64,000 bases of DNA from Cercophora sp. LCS_1 (taxonomy: Eukaryota > Ascomycota > Sordariomycetes > Sordariales > Lasiosphaeriaceae): the NCBI GenBank assembly GCA_036250225.1, contig JAPZLL010000015.1, positions 558,001-622,000 of the forward strand, written 5' to 3'. The notes below the pieces were generated by a model, which did no database searches, was not told the origin of the DNA, and was given only the letters and a program-made list of their open reading frames with translations. Positions 42,545-54,592 of this stretch are shown one piece after another (the first letter of the stretch is position 1; each line of letters starts with the position of its first letter). Made by a program: the position numbers and the translations under genes.

Positions 42545-45500
42545 GATGTGTGTGTGTGTGTGTATGTGAAGGGCTTGGTGTTCAGAACTGATACGGCCTA
42601 CACACCACATTGGCGCCTGGAGGGTCTGTTACTTATACGGCTACGCCATTCAAGGGCTGCGCCGGTAACCGCCCAGATCTGCAGCCACACCATGACGAGC
42701 TTCGTGCCCATGCTTATCTCCGAGTGCGCAATTCACGCTATGTTGCTCGCTCACTTCAACGACGACGGGACGTGGTTCCAAACGTATGGTGGAAGACCTT
42801 TAGGCTCTGACGCAAGCGTCGGCTCAAGCAATGACTGGTTCAAATCGAGGGCCAATGTTGCCATACCAGCAGGCAAACGGCGACAAGATGGTCCCCGATG
42901 GTGGCTGTGTATCCCACCCGGAGCTGTTGTTCTTTGCGGGGTGGATGGTATGCTTTACCCCACGTTGTGCAAAATCCATTGTCCACCCAGATGCCAGCGA
43001 TTGCAAGTCGTAGCATGCGAGCCGGGATGTTGGGGTGGATGGGGGTGGTGATGCCATCGCGGATCCGGATCACGCGGCCGGTTCGGGCGACCCAATTGAA
43101 CGACACGACCGCCAAGAGCCGTAACTCCGACATGCAACCCCTCAACTCTTCTGTTGTAAATGATGAATTGGCCGATTCGGAACCGCAATTGCGAAGTGCA
43201 TATTTCTCTGGGCTGAACACCTGGCCGAACCGGTCGCTGCGCATCTGCTGTCATGCGCGGGGGATTGACGATTCGAGGTTGCCAAGCCAGACTTGCCCTG
43301 TGTCTTGCCCTCATCGGTAAAGGGACAGACTCCCAGAATCACGAAAAAGATACAGCCATTGAGTTCAGGGTCCAAAGTCACAGACTTACCATCGAGCAAA
43401 GGTGGCCAAGGTACCCAAGTGCAAAGACAGCGCCGCCTGGGTCCAGCCACGAACCCCTGTAGGTATGTTATTGTCGACAAGGGAGAGAATCGGCCCTCAG
43501 TAGAACGCGACCCCTGGAGGCCTCGAAAACCAGTGTCCCCCATACGGAAACAGTTGGTAGAGTGTCTTTGAGCGATTCTCATTTTGTTGCGTGGGATAGC
43601 TCTTGATTCTCGGTTCCTGATCGCAAGGAACCATCGAGTCTAGCCACTGCCGAACCGGTTGTAAATGTTGTCATGGTTTCACGTAGCGTCTCAGACACCC
43701 CAAAGGGCAAGAGAGGACTCGGCTGGAGTGTACGAAACTGAAGTGTTCGAGGTGGAGGAAGGAACACGACAAGCAAACGGACAACTTTGAACGAGTACCT
43801 CTTGGCGTAAAGGGTGTCCTTGGCGGGATACCGCGATCAAAGGCGAATTCGGCTTTGGAACAACAGAATGAAAGGAAGAAGATTGGTCGCGGAATAGAAT
43901 TGTGGCACTACCAACTCCCAAGGCACGTGGAGGGGAAGACATTGCGACGGTCTGCCAGACTGGAGAAGTCTTGCTGGCCCCTCAAAGGCAACCTGGAAGC
44001 GTTTTCTTGCCAGGGTTCGAGGAATTTGATTTGGAACGTTATTGGAGGAAGGTGCGCCCAAAGATCTCAACTCTTGATGAGGCATTCTTGGGTTGCTCCT
44101 TCCACAGGAGCCGGCTCCGAGACATGAGACGAAAGCTAAAGTTTTCACACGATGTCCTTCTCGGCGACAATCTATCCGTCGGTTTCGTCAGGCGCCGCAC
44201 TCGTCGTTCTGAACTCCCCCGATGATTTACGTGACAGACCCAATAAATCTTTTGGTGACGATTTAGGCCGATACTATCATGCCGCTCCCACCATCGGTTT
44301 CGTCCCCTCTGGCGTCGTCTCCAACATCGCCTCCAGCGAGAGCTCCCACGATCCGGCGCGAAGTCGGTTTTACGTGCTATTAAAAGCTTCATCTGGATCA
44401 GCATGACCCGCTGTCTATCAATGTCAGACCCCTGATGCTCCACATTGGGTAGCGGAAAATCTCGCAAGTTATGCGTGCAAGGCAAGTTTCTTTGGAACCC
44501 GTGGGTTTGGAACAGTCTTCCGGCCGCCCAGAGGAAGTTCAACCGGTTGTCCTATTTTTATATCAACCCAAACTCTTCCTCCCCTGACCGCTGTCGCCGT
44601 GTGTCCCGGAGCTGAGGAGATCGACGCAGAACAATGCAGAACCATTCTTTTCGGCTTCTTCGCATCTCCCGAATGTTCGCATTGCTGTCAATCCTCCGCC
44701 AAGTGCACATCATACGACGATGTGGCAGACGATCGCCATTCACCCGACAACCCCCACGAGTTAAGGTATCGAAAAAGTCACCGACTGGGCACAAGTCCAA
44801 CCTTCGGGGCCTCCGATCTGCCTAGCGGAAACGCGATTTTGGTATTTTTAGGATTACCTGTCCGTCCCGGGATAACAACTTACACGTGGAGGGAGCAGCA
44901 ACTCAGTCGATCCGGCAGCTCTAAACGGGCAATCTGTCACGCGACAGCTCCTTTGCACGCTGCATCGAGGGAACAACACAGCAAGACCACAGGCTCGTTG
45001 CGCTCTTATCCCACCACGGTGGTTCCTGCACCTCCCGCATACAACCCGACCCGCCTCCTCCAGCTTGCATCCGCGGCTGTTTCGAAGCTCGCACGCCGGG
45101 CTGCTTTCCAGTGTTCTCGTCTAGACCTTCCCCAGCTTCCGGGTGGTCTGTGGGTTTCTACGAAAGGAGCGACTCCTTGGAACGCGACGTTGTTCAATCC
45201 AGGCGCGAGCGTCCTGCAACATCGCTCCCTCGCGTCAAGCTTCCCCGCTCGCGAACACTTGCCTGTCGCCCTCCGCCAATCTGCGGTCTCAGCGAGTGGG
45301 GCTAGGGGATGGCTCCGTGTCAGAAGCCGAGCGCAACCAAAAACGGCAACCACTTCCCCCTGATCGGTACCTCTTATCTCGCGCTAAGCTTTGGCCAAAA
45401 AAATCTCCGCCTTCAAAACAGCTTCATCGCGTCGGAAGCGACACTGCGAGAGGCACACTCGAGACTTCGGGTGGTATCAGCTTGGAGATGGTAAGGTGTT

Positions 45501-47213
45501 CGGCTTTCCCTTGACAAGAGGCAGTTGGTTTGAGCCCGACGGCCCCGCATTGGCGAGAGCGGTCATCAATTGGAGGGCTTGGCTCCGGGCCGAAACTATC
45601 GGAGTGGAATGGGCGCTTGTTGCTGGCGTCGCGCTGTGGCTTGACACCCTGCCTGTCCGTTGAGTTGGTGGTTGGTTCCCAGCGGCGGTGTCGGATTGAT
45701 CGAACCTGCAACTGAAGCAACTGGCGAAAAGAAACAATGGGCCTGTGAGAAGCGCTGTCGCTGCTTGAAACGGCCGACGGGGAGGTATTTGCGGCGTTGG
45801 GCTAACGAAACAGACGCCCCCAACTTCGCCGACACCCATGTGCGTGACAGGGGCAGCAGCGCAGAGCCGCAGGACAACGTCGAGCCCGGAGTCGCTGAAT
45901 CATCCATTCGACGGGACTGTCGTTTCAAAAATCGAACGATTTTTGAGTGGGTTCTATTCCTTTGGATCTCTCGGTATATGCCGGGGGTGTGGTGGGCGAA
46001 TCACAGTCGCCGCGGCCGCCCGGAGATTTTTGTTTCATCGTCGGTGGCGCAGCTTTCGGTCGCTCTGCCGGCGGGGACATCTTCTTCCTGGATCTGCTGC
46101 GACCGGTGCTTGTTACAAAGGGTTGTTCACGGCGACAATGTTGGGTATCCAAATTCGGACGAACACGTTCGCTGTGTTCGAGGCCCGCGACCAGTTGCTA
46201 TCTCCTGAGAAGCCTCGGCGCTTCGTTGGTGTTCTCCGCAGACCCTGCCATCGAGTGATCAGCGGCTTGACCCCTCCAACTGCACGCCGGAAACAAGCGT
46301 AAAAAGAATGTTAAAATAAGGTTGTTCGAGGCTCAAGGTTCAGGCCCGGCCTGCCTCTCGCCAAGGGGATATCAGCTCAAGACGACGAAGAAGCTTTCGC
46401 CCAGGTTTCCTCTGGGTTTCCATTATCAATTGCCTTTGCTTGTGTCCCTACAAGCTTTTTGTTGTTGCTTTTCACTAATCGGGGGCGTGTCAGCCAAGAG
46501 CGCCCAGGCTGGGCGACAGGGCATGCATTCAGCTTGGCAGTCGCACTTTTTGCAGGCCACAGGGCCGGACAGCACCCCTTTTCCTTGGCACCGCAATCTG
46601 GAGACAATTGTCCGAGCCACCCAACGGCCCCAAGTTGGTTTCCCCAATGCTCGGCAAAACGTTCCTGTTGCTTGTCTCCACGTTGCCTGGCTCGGCGACA
46701 ATCGAGACAGCTACGGTACCCTCTGGCCGGCTACGTATTCCCTCGCTGTCTGCGACTTTTGAGCCAACCTCCCTAATGCGTCGAAAGCCGCGAGGTCTCG
46801 GGCAGGGGTCTCTCAGGGCAGAAGCTTTCGCCACGCACCCCTCCTCAAACTGCAGGGGAGGAACAAAGGTACGTGCCCAGTACAATGCTGGACATCTCGT
46901 CGATCACCCTCCCCACGATGATCTTCTGGAAGAATACATAGGCTCGGGCATGGCCTGCTTCTTCCCTCCTGTTCTCGTGCTCTCATCATCGTACGACTTC
47001 TCCTTCTTGTGCATTCTTTCTTTGGTTCGGGGTCTGTGACCACACGTCTTTTTGTTTCTTGTTACGTATTACGTTTATCGGCTGGCCAGTCCATTGCCAT
47101 TTCGCTTCCCCGTCCCTCCCTCATAGACTTTCGACAAATCCCATCACGCTTGGATTCGCTCCTACGACCGTTTCGTTTCCTTCCCCCACCCTCCCTTCCT
47201 CCACATCGTCAAT
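42545..47213. other. 4.7 kb stretch without a supported gene
   Basis: Many open frames of 80-250 codons overlap on both strands, but none shows domain motifs, signal peptides or splice continuity. The 254-codon frame at 44599-45363 is Ser/Arg-rich with no repeat or hydrophobic pattern. The frame at 43902-44225 (FEEFDLERYWRKVRP) looks slightly more protein-like but is isolated. The last 600 bp are pyrimidine-rich, as expected for the carbonic anhydrase promoter. Long noncoding RNA or a lineage-specific gene cannot be excluded. Confidence 0.5.
42547..42568. repeat. TG microsatellite
   Basis: (TG)8 followed by TATGTG immediately upstream of the dioxygenase start codon, in its 5' leader. Confidence 0.85.
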
Positions 47214-48283
47214 ATGGGTGGTCAAATTCTCCGGGCTCTGTTTCTGGCGGCGACGGCGAGGCAGGCGCTTGCCTCTTGCGCCCACGGAACTTTCCTTCAA
47301 CCCCGCGCAGAGGAGGGCGGCGCCGTCCCGATCTCGACCTTTGGGTACACCGGCCGAATTGTATGTTCCTCAAACCATCTGGCGAGACGAGGGACGCCCA
47401 TTCTGACACGAGCTGTAGGGACCACTCAACTGGGCTGCACTTGACGCTGCCAATGGGGCCTGCAACACAGGGACCCGACAATCGCCCATCGACATGGTCC
47501 AGGGCACATTCAGCATGATCCCAGCAAGCGAGCTCACCATCGATGTACCTGACTTCGCCGAGGGCACCGAGTTTGAGAACCTCGGGACCACGGTCGAGGT
47601 GATTGCCAAGGGCGGCACGCTGGCTTTCAGCGGCAAGACGTTCACGCTCCAGCAGTTCCACTTCCATCTCCCCAGCGAACATCTTGACAACGGCACAAGC
47701 CAAGCCAGTAGGTATCACGTATTCTGAACAAGTGGACGGGACTGACAGCTCTTTAGTGGAGATGCACATGGTGTGGCAGTCCGAGACCCAGGAGATCGCC
47801 GTCATCGGTGTCTACATCGATGTCGTCGATGGTACTGCCCAGGCTGTCGCTGCCCCGGCATCGGTTGAGCGACGGGGCCGGTTCTCACGCGCCCGCGATA
47901 CCCACGTGGAGAAGCGACAGAATGGCACCGCCGCAGTTACACCCAGCGCCCCTACCGCCCTTCTTGAGACCATATTCAGCGTCGTTGACTCGATCGCCAC
48001 CCCCGGAACCAAGGTCGAGACTCCCCCGCTCGTCATGTCCGAGGTCATCAATGCTGTCAAGGCCGGGACCTTCCAGGGGTACATGGGTTCGCTCACCACC
48101 CCTCCGTGCAGCGAGGGCGTCAACTGGTTCGTGTCGACGGCCAGGCTCGCTGTATCCCCGGCCACGTTCATCAAGGCCCGCGATGTCATTGGCTTCAACT
48201 CGAGGTTTCCGCAAAACACCCCCGGCCTTCCCAACATCCTGATGGTGGCGTCTGCATTCGCCGTCCAGGGTGCGACTTTGTAA
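47214..48283 (+). CDS. Secreted alpha-type carbonic anhydrase
   Basis: Three exons, 47214-47360, 47419-47707 and 47757-48283, 320 residues, phases consistent (GYTGRI|GPLNWAALD and NGTSQA|MEMHMVW). A signal peptide (RALFLAATARQALASC) starts the protein. The alpha-CA signature is clear: RQSPIDM, then the zinc ligands His 130 and His 132 in QQFHFHLPSEH and His 149 in MEMHMVWQS, and the substrate loop GSLTTPPCSEGVNWFV. A non-homologous insert of about 50 residues with KR sites (residues about 175-220) sits inside the domain. It should interconvert carbon dioxide and bicarbonate outside the cell or in the secretory route. A long pyrimidine-rich leader precedes the start. Confidence 0.93.
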
Positions 48284-49483
48284 AAGGGTTTAGGGCTTGC
48301 GAGCGGGAACGGTAGAAAAAGAGACTAGATTGAAGTCATTGTGATATCCTGTGTTATTATGTCTTTGGTATTTTGATTCACGGCGTTGATACCCCTGGGA
48401 GATGGCATCTGTACTGTATAGAAGGTCTGGGTCTGCATGGCATATGGCATAGCATGGCTGGCTTTGGCTTGTATAAAGTTCAAAAGGGTGTTTGGAGGAG
48501 TTTTGTACTATCGAGGATCCGGTGAGGTTTGGGACAGCCTCCGCAAATCCAACTCTGCCCTCAGCTAACTAGCCATCGGACGCGAAAAGTATGAAATTTC
48601 TCCAAATCCCATTCTTGAAACAAGGGAGTTGGGTGAAGACGTTTCGGGACGCGCGCCTTAACCCTAACCCTCGTTCTTCAATTCTTGTTGCCGGCATGCT
48701 CGGAGGACCAGTTGGTGTCAGCTGCGGACGCGCAAATCTCGCGACGGCAACACAGCAGCAAAATGGCAATCTCAACGAGCAACGCATGACTGCCCCATAA
48801 GCCTCATCATACGGCGGCGACGCAGAGCAGAACTGAGAGCGAATCACGGGCCCAAGAGTCAACTTCACGAGAGATTTGGAGCTTGGTTGCTTGATTTGCC
48901 CCACGCGGCGGGAACCGAATCAGCGCACAGATGAAGGGCCTCGCTCATTCGGTGGGTTGCCAAGACGCGACAGGGATGGCCAATCACACGCGAATAACAG
49001 GGGATCGCAATACCAGGACCCAGTTTCCTGGCCCGCCGTTCCGCAAACAACTTCATCTGTAGGGCAGATCGGAGGCTTCCACGTGTTTTGCCCGCTCGTG
49101 TCGTCGTCATGTTTCTTTTTTCTCACTTTTCCTCCCCATCTTTCCTTGTCAATTGCAAATGCTGTCTCGGCTTGGCTTTGCCCGTCATCTCGGGTTGTCC
49201 ATGTTTGTTGGGAAGGTGCTGTTGTGATATCGCAGCTGTCGCCCAACGTCCGCTCGTTCTTTCCTCATATTCCCAGCTTGTGGCTGATTTCACGGGCTCC
49301 TCCGACGTTCGGAAGTCGGAGCAACAAGGTTTGCGCCACCTGAAAGTCGTTCCACCTCTGGGGATTCCCCAGGTCAGAGAAAGCGTTCCTGTCCCTCCTC
49401 CTCTCCGTTTTCCGACCTGGTCGTTCATTCCATGATCCAGCATCGTCTTTGTTTGTCTCTCATGAGATAACGCATCCGTCAGG
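48284..49483. other. Intergenic, promoter of the C2H2-like gene
   Basis: About 1.2 kb. A TAACCCTAACCCT stretch lies at 48659-48671. From about 49085 to 49440 the plus strand is pyrimidine-rich, fitting a long promoter or leader. No gene recognised. Confidence 0.5.
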
Positions 49484-51624
49484 ATGTCGCGGCCTAGCCA
49501 GCCATCGGCACTGGACATGGCCCCTCCGTTCAAACGACAACACCGCCTTTCGGCCTCGAGGAAGTCGATCTCGACTCCCGAACCTGCGACCAGGGTGCCG
49601 GTTCGGTGGAGCAACGGGCTGCAGCAGCGGGAAGGTCCTGCATCGAGGCCCACGTTGTCGAGAGAGCCCACGGCGGAGAGTGATAGTCCCAGTCCTCGGC
49701 AATCGGCATTCCGAACGAATGGCCGTCGCGGCACGGTTACCTCGGATGATGGCCAGGCCGAACTCAAGGTTGGAGCCGAGATTTGTGCCGCTATCTTGAA
49801 GACCCCACAGGCGGGCGACGGCAGGAGGTCCGCCAGGGCGTTGCGAGTGTGTCTGGAGGAGATTTCGAGCTCTATTGGATCTGGGAGCCCCTCGCTGGCT
49901 AACTCGCCATTTGTCTCCGCGACAGAACCTAATACCCGACGACAGAGTCGTAGCAGTCAATCGGAAGTACGGAAACCGCAATCCATCGATGCTCGCCAAC
50001 CTGTTGTCAGACCCGGCGGAGATGCCGCACCGCGGAACGAGAAACGCAAGGATGCGGTGGGCTCGGCCGAGTCGCGGGTGCTGTACCCCTGTCCATTTAG
50101 AAAACGGAACCCGGGGCGTTTCAACATTCGGGATCACGATGCTTGCGCGAGGGCACAATTTCACGCGATAGTCGACATCAAGTAGGTTTTTGTCTCAGAC
50201 CTGTCTGCCACCCGCTGACGTTTGCAGGCATCACATCATCAAGCATCATCAGATTCAGCGACCCTTGCACCAGTGCCCACGATGCGGTGTCGAGCTCGAG
50301 ACACAAGGCCAGCTTAACGAGCACCTGTTACTACCCAAAGAAAGAATATGCGAGCTTGTATGGGGCCTCTCCAGCAGCGACCCCGAGGATGGTATCACGG
50401 CAGAGACGGAGCGGGCATTGACAACTTCGCGGCAACCGGTCGACCAGTGGAGATGGGGCGAGATCTGGCGTCAGATATTCCCGGCGGACAAGTACATACC
50501 TGAGCCAGGTCAGTCGGCGATGAGCGATTTCGGATCGGTGGTCACTGACACGCCGTGCAGACGTTCATCCAGTGGTGGAGATGGTCGAAATCGAACAGGG
50601 GTTGGATGACAGCCAGGAAGCGCTCAAGGCCAGTATCCAGGACAAGCTTAGGCTGCTCCTCCCAGAGGGCATCGAAGACGGCTATTGCGCGTTTCTTGCT
50701 GGACAGCTGGGTCTTGTCTTTGAGACGCATCGAGCCAACATTGTGAGACAGTGCTTGACGAGGTTGACCCCGACAGCCGAGGAGGAACGTCTCAAACTCT
50801 CATCTAGCGAGCCACCTCGCAGCCGACGAGAAAGCTCAGCTATGAGAAGTACCCGACGCTCCCGGCGAAGTACCTTGCTCCAGACCGTTCGCTTCGAGGG
50901 CGCCCCGGACAGTATGGTGGTAGGGGATGGAGAGATTGCACCGTCAACGCGCGACCCGAACCCCCAGAAATCATCGGCCTTTGCGAATAGTCCCGAGCTA
51001 CCACCGGCGGGGATTTTTGGCACACGAACACCCCCGGACCGTCAGGCATCTCAACCTACACCATCGCCCACGGACTCGTCAAAGGTGTCGGGACAAAACA
51101 GCTCCCTCAGTGTAGTCTCCAACGATTTTGATGACTGCACGGCATCTCGGGACTCGAGAGACTCGGGTATCGGAATGCCATGCGAAACTTGTCGGTTCGA
51201 GGCGTGTCGATGCACGAGTAAAGGGTCTCCGGGCGACAAGCTGGACGACAAAGCTCAAGCTGCTGGAGCTTCATTGTCAACGCCACCACCCACTCCGCCC
51301 AAGGAAGCCTCGACGCCAAAGAGATCCCCTCTCTCGGATATCGACAACATGCCCTTCGAGGTCCATACTGCAGTTCAAGTCCAGATACCACCGCGAAGGC
51401 AGTCTCTCCTTCCAGTCCGGGCGAACTCACACCTGCCGCTGAAGCAGCAACCAAAGTTGCGCATCAAGACGACCGACATTCGCTCCAGTATTGGGAGTCT
51501 CAGTGAGGTTGGGTCCTCGGGAGGCGCATTCTCGCCTCAGTCCTTCAAGCAGAGAGTGTTGAGGACACAGCATGCGCAGTTCATGGAGAGGGATATGAAC
51601 CCCTGGGCCAAATCTCCCGACTGA
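49484..51624 (+). CDS. C2H2-like zinc-finger protein with disordered flanks
   Basis: Three exons, 49484-50181, 50228-50508 and 50561-51624, 680 residues; introns of 46 and 52 bp keep phase (VDIK|HHIIKHHQ and PEPG|VHPVVEMVEI). The N-terminal 190 residues are Ser/Arg/Pro-rich. The centre has YPCPFRKRNPGRFNIRDHDAC, VDIKHHIIKHHQIQRPLHQC and PRCGVELETQGQLNEHLL, a layout typical of fungal proteins with two atypical Cys/His clusters. It is followed by an acidic predicted coiled coil (EMVEIEQGLDDSQEALK) and a Ser/Pro-rich tail with TPPPTPPK. Nucleic-acid binding is possible but not shown. No defect seen. Confidence 0.85.
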
Positions 51625-52088
51625 ATACCAAACAGATCACCGCTCTTTTTGTCCCTTTTTGGTTGCTCTTTTTCGGCTGCTCTTTCATTCGTCAAACAGA
51701 AAATCGGCATTATTTCCTTGGTGCATTTGGCTTTGGGGTTTAGCATCCGGACTGGGTAATAATATTGGTCATATGGCTGCATGATTCGGACGTGGGATGG
51801 AGCATGGTGCAAGGGAGCTTGAGTACTGGTACGGATTAATATGGCCAACTTGGTTGGGTTACAGGGGGATAGCAACACCCAAAAGTTTGGTCGCGGACTT
51901 TGAGCACGTTGGGCGCGTGCCGCTCTTCTTTGCCATAATGCGAAAAATATTCCTTGTCACTACACATTAGGTATTCAGAAGTCTAACTTGCATCAAACGC
52001 ACTTCGTCCTCTTCTGCTCACTGGACAGTCGATAAGATGGCACGGCCAGTGCGAAAGTGGACAACAATGATGGAGGAGTCCAGCTCAG
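51625..52088. other. Convergent intergenic region
   Basis: About 460 bp between convergent stop codons; no coding sequence recognised. Presumed 3' ends. Confidence 0.5.
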
Positions 52089-52958
52089 CTAATCCTCCAC
52101 AGCTAACGCAGCATCTACCAACTCCCACGTATGCTTTGCCACCCTGTCAATCTGCTCAGGACTCCAAACCGCCTTCCCTTTGACCACTCTCCCCTTGTTA
52201 TCAATATTACTCCAATGTCTCCCCTCCCTGTCACCCTCCTCCGCCCTCGCTTCCACGCCGGCAAGCAACCTCTCAGCGCACGTCTCCGGCGACGTCAACA
52301 CCACGTTCCCCACAGCCTTCACCACACCCTGCAAAACCTCCGGAACCACCTCCCTGAGCAAATTCGTATTCACCCCACCAGGGTACGCATGCACAAAATG
52401 CCTCTTACCACCCTCCGTCTGCCCCTGCGTGGCCCAATACTGCACCATCCCATCCGTCATACTGACGCAATGGTCCGCCGCCTTGGTAAGCCCATAATTC
52501 CGCTTCAAATCTAAATCGTCCCAGATCAACTTCTCCGGACTGCCCAACCACCCGTCATACACCGTCACGACGCGCGCCGACGGCGTCAAGAGGGGTAGCA
52601 ACTCGCGAATGAGGAGTTGTTTCCCGTAGTAGTGCAGTGCCATTTTGCGATCGATACGCTCGGGTGTTTCGGTGCGTGGGGCCGTGGACATGATGCCTTG
52701 GGTCATGATCAGCATGTCGATTTTGGATGACGAGAAGTGGGTGGAGGCGAGGGAGGTGGTGTAGGATTTGATGGCGCGCATGGAGGTTGCGTCGAGGGGG
52801 ATGAAGGAGATGATTTCTGGGTGTGGGAGGGGAGATGGGCATGTGCGGCCGCTGATTATGATGGAGGAGGCGGGTGGGGAGGTTGCGGCGAGACGGCAGG
52901 CCATGGCGTGGCCGATGCCGCTTGTGCCGCCGATTACGATGGCGCGGAGGGGGGCCAT
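52089..52958 (-). CDS. Short-chain dehydrogenase/reductase
   Basis: Single exon, 289 residues from the ATG at 52958. The Rossmann glycine motif is VIGGTSGIGHAMA (residues 8-20), followed by LIISGR-like IIISGR and a substitution of the usual NAG by TQG (LIMTQGIMSTAP). The catalytic Tyr and Lys are in NYGLTKAADHC (Tyr 155, Lys 159). The usual catalytic Ser before the Tyr is not evident, since the strand reads RVVTVYDGW, so activity may differ from classical SDRs. Substrate cannot be inferred. In-frame sequence up to 53066 has no sensible start and lies in the promoter. Confidence 0.88.
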   Translation of the reverse strand: MAPLRAIVIGGTSGIGHAMACRLAATSPPASSIIISGRTCPSPLPHPEIISFIPLDATSMRAIKSYTTSLASTHFSSSKIDMLIMTQGIMSTAPRTETPERIDRKMALHYYGKQLLIRELLPLLTPSARVVTVYDGWLGSPEKLIWDDLDLKRNYGLTKAADHCVSMTDGMVQYWATQGQTEGGKRHFVHAYPGGVNTNLLREVVPEVLQGVVKAVGNVVLTSPETCAERLLAGVEARAEEGDREGRHWSNIDNKGRVVKGKAVWSPEQIDRVAKHTWELVDAALAVED

Positions 52959-53509
52959 GGTTGGGCTTCTTTTTTTTCTTTGGATGAGTTGGTGGTCGAT
53001 TGAGTTTGATAACTGCTGGAATTGGTGATTGATGTAGTTGGCTCGGGTCGGAGAGAAGTGGAGCACACTCGGCGGACTTTTGACAACCTAGACGTCGGAC
53101 TTGCGGAGTTGTGGAGAAGCGGGGAACAACGATTCTGCGACACGACAGCTAGTCTAAGTCATGTGACACTTGGGAATCAAATCAATCTGGGTGCCTGCCT
53201 ACCTACTTTTCTATCTTTTCAAGGAACGGTTTAAGAAGATGTGGCGGTAGTGTGTCCCATATTATTCCTTCGTTGATATGGTCGGAGCAGTGGGCATCCA
53301 TCCAAACGCTCGTCACACCATCGTGATGTGGCGTACCTGCCTAGCCTGCATTTCTTACCTACCCTGCGATTTCCCCACCAACCCTGCACTGCCCACTGCG
53401 AATGGCAATCGGGGAATCAGAACACACCCGTCTAATCATGGCTCACAATATGACAGCCAAACCGATTACACAATTGCCATTTATTTGACCACCTGCCTTC
53501 GGGATACCA
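52959..53509. other. Intergenic
   Basis: About 550 bp between the dehydrogenase start and the TPR relic. Contains several ACCT-type repeats (CTGCCTACCTACTT near 53197-53210, TTACCTACCCTG near 53355). No gene. Confidence 0.45.
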
Positions 53510-54590
53510 TCATACAACCAACAAATCCCTCCCCCTCTCCGTGAACGGGTGCCCAGACCCAAACGTCATCTCAAGCTGCTCCACAATCTCCCTTAAACTC
53601 GGCTTCATATCCTCCACCCTCCCACGCGCCGAAAGACAACTCGCTCTCGCCAACTCGACCCTCAACCTAACCGGATTCCCCAACCGCTGCGACGCCCGCA
53701 CAAACTTGACCGCAGGCTCAAGCACCTCCACCGCCTCGTCAACCCTCCCACCCCTCACCAACGTCTCGGCCAGTACAGTCCTCGTATTCGCCTGATCAGC
53801 CCTCGCGTCAGGATAATGCTCGCTCTGCGTCTCAAGCACACCCCGCAACACCGCAGCCGCAGCATCCACCTCTCCCATTTCAGCCCTCAAAACCGCCATC
53901 TCAACCTCACATCGCAACGTCGAGTGCGCCTTCGCTCCGTGGAGTCGTCCCTCGGCGCTGACAACCCTCTCCAGTCTCTGGAGCGCTTCCGTATACCGAC
54001 CCTCGTCCCGATCCAACGCGGCAAGGTTGTAATCCGTCCTCAGCTGCGCTGTCTCGTTCTCCTGGCTGAAACCCAGCTCTTGTTGTCCCTTCCACGCCGT
54101 TTCCAGCATCGCTCTTGCTTCAGCTCGTCGCGCCATGAGGCGGTACAACATGCCCAGCGCATTCGCTGTCCGCAGGGTAAGCGGGTGGTTGGGACCCAGC
54201 ACGTCGGTGAAACCCGCGTAGACTTGGTTGTAGTCGGTTAGCGCGTCGTTCCAGTTGCCCAAGTCTTGGACGATCAGGGCGCGGCGGTAGCGCGGCGGTA
54301 GCGCAGCGTCAAAAGGTGGGCGGGGCTGTCGGTGTCGGAGGTTCGGGCGAGGACGCCGTCCAAGAGGGCGAGGGCTTCTTCGTGGCGACCGAGGTGGCGG
54401 TAGACGAGGCCCAGGATGGAAGATGCTTCGCGGCCGGTGGGACGGGTTGAGGGGGTTGTGGCGTCGGTCATGACTTGCTGGAGGTAGGACTCGGCTTCGG
54501 GATATTGGAAGCGACGGTGGTGGACTATGCCGAGGTGGAAGGTGGCGTGGAGGGTGGACGGGTCGGAGGGGCCGAGGAGAGTAGGCGCCC
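53510..54590 (-). pseudogene. TPR-repeat protein relic, 5'-truncated and frameshifted
   Basis: From 54280 to 53510 the frame encodes about four to five tetratricopeptide units (GNWNDALTDYNQVYAGF, ARAMLETAWKGQQELGF, RYTEALQRLERVVSAEG, DEAVEVLEPAVKFVR) and ends at a stop. The upstream part, 54590-54303, continues the same repeats in another frame (STLHATFHLGIVHHRR, GLVYRHLGRHEEALALL). Between them the 11-base unit GCGGCGGTAGC (plus strand) occurs twice in tandem at 54281-54291 and 54292-54302. Removing one copy would join the two frames at LTLRYRR and ALIVQDLG. Upstream of 54590 the coding similarity stops abruptly in AT-rich sequence, so the N-terminal domain (often NB-ARC or NACHT in this family) is missing. 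Confidence 0.8.
54281..54302. repeat. 11-bp tandem duplication causing a frameshift
   Basis: Two exact adjacent copies of GCGGCGGTAGC inside the TPR coding region; 11 is not a multiple of three. Confidence 0.9.
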
Positions 54591-54592
54591 AC

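Noticed and set aside
44599..45363. 254-codon open frame on the plus strand
   Set aside because: Ser/Arg-rich, no motif, no hydrophobic pattern, overlapped by similar frames on the other strand; looks like chance openness in GC-rich DNA.
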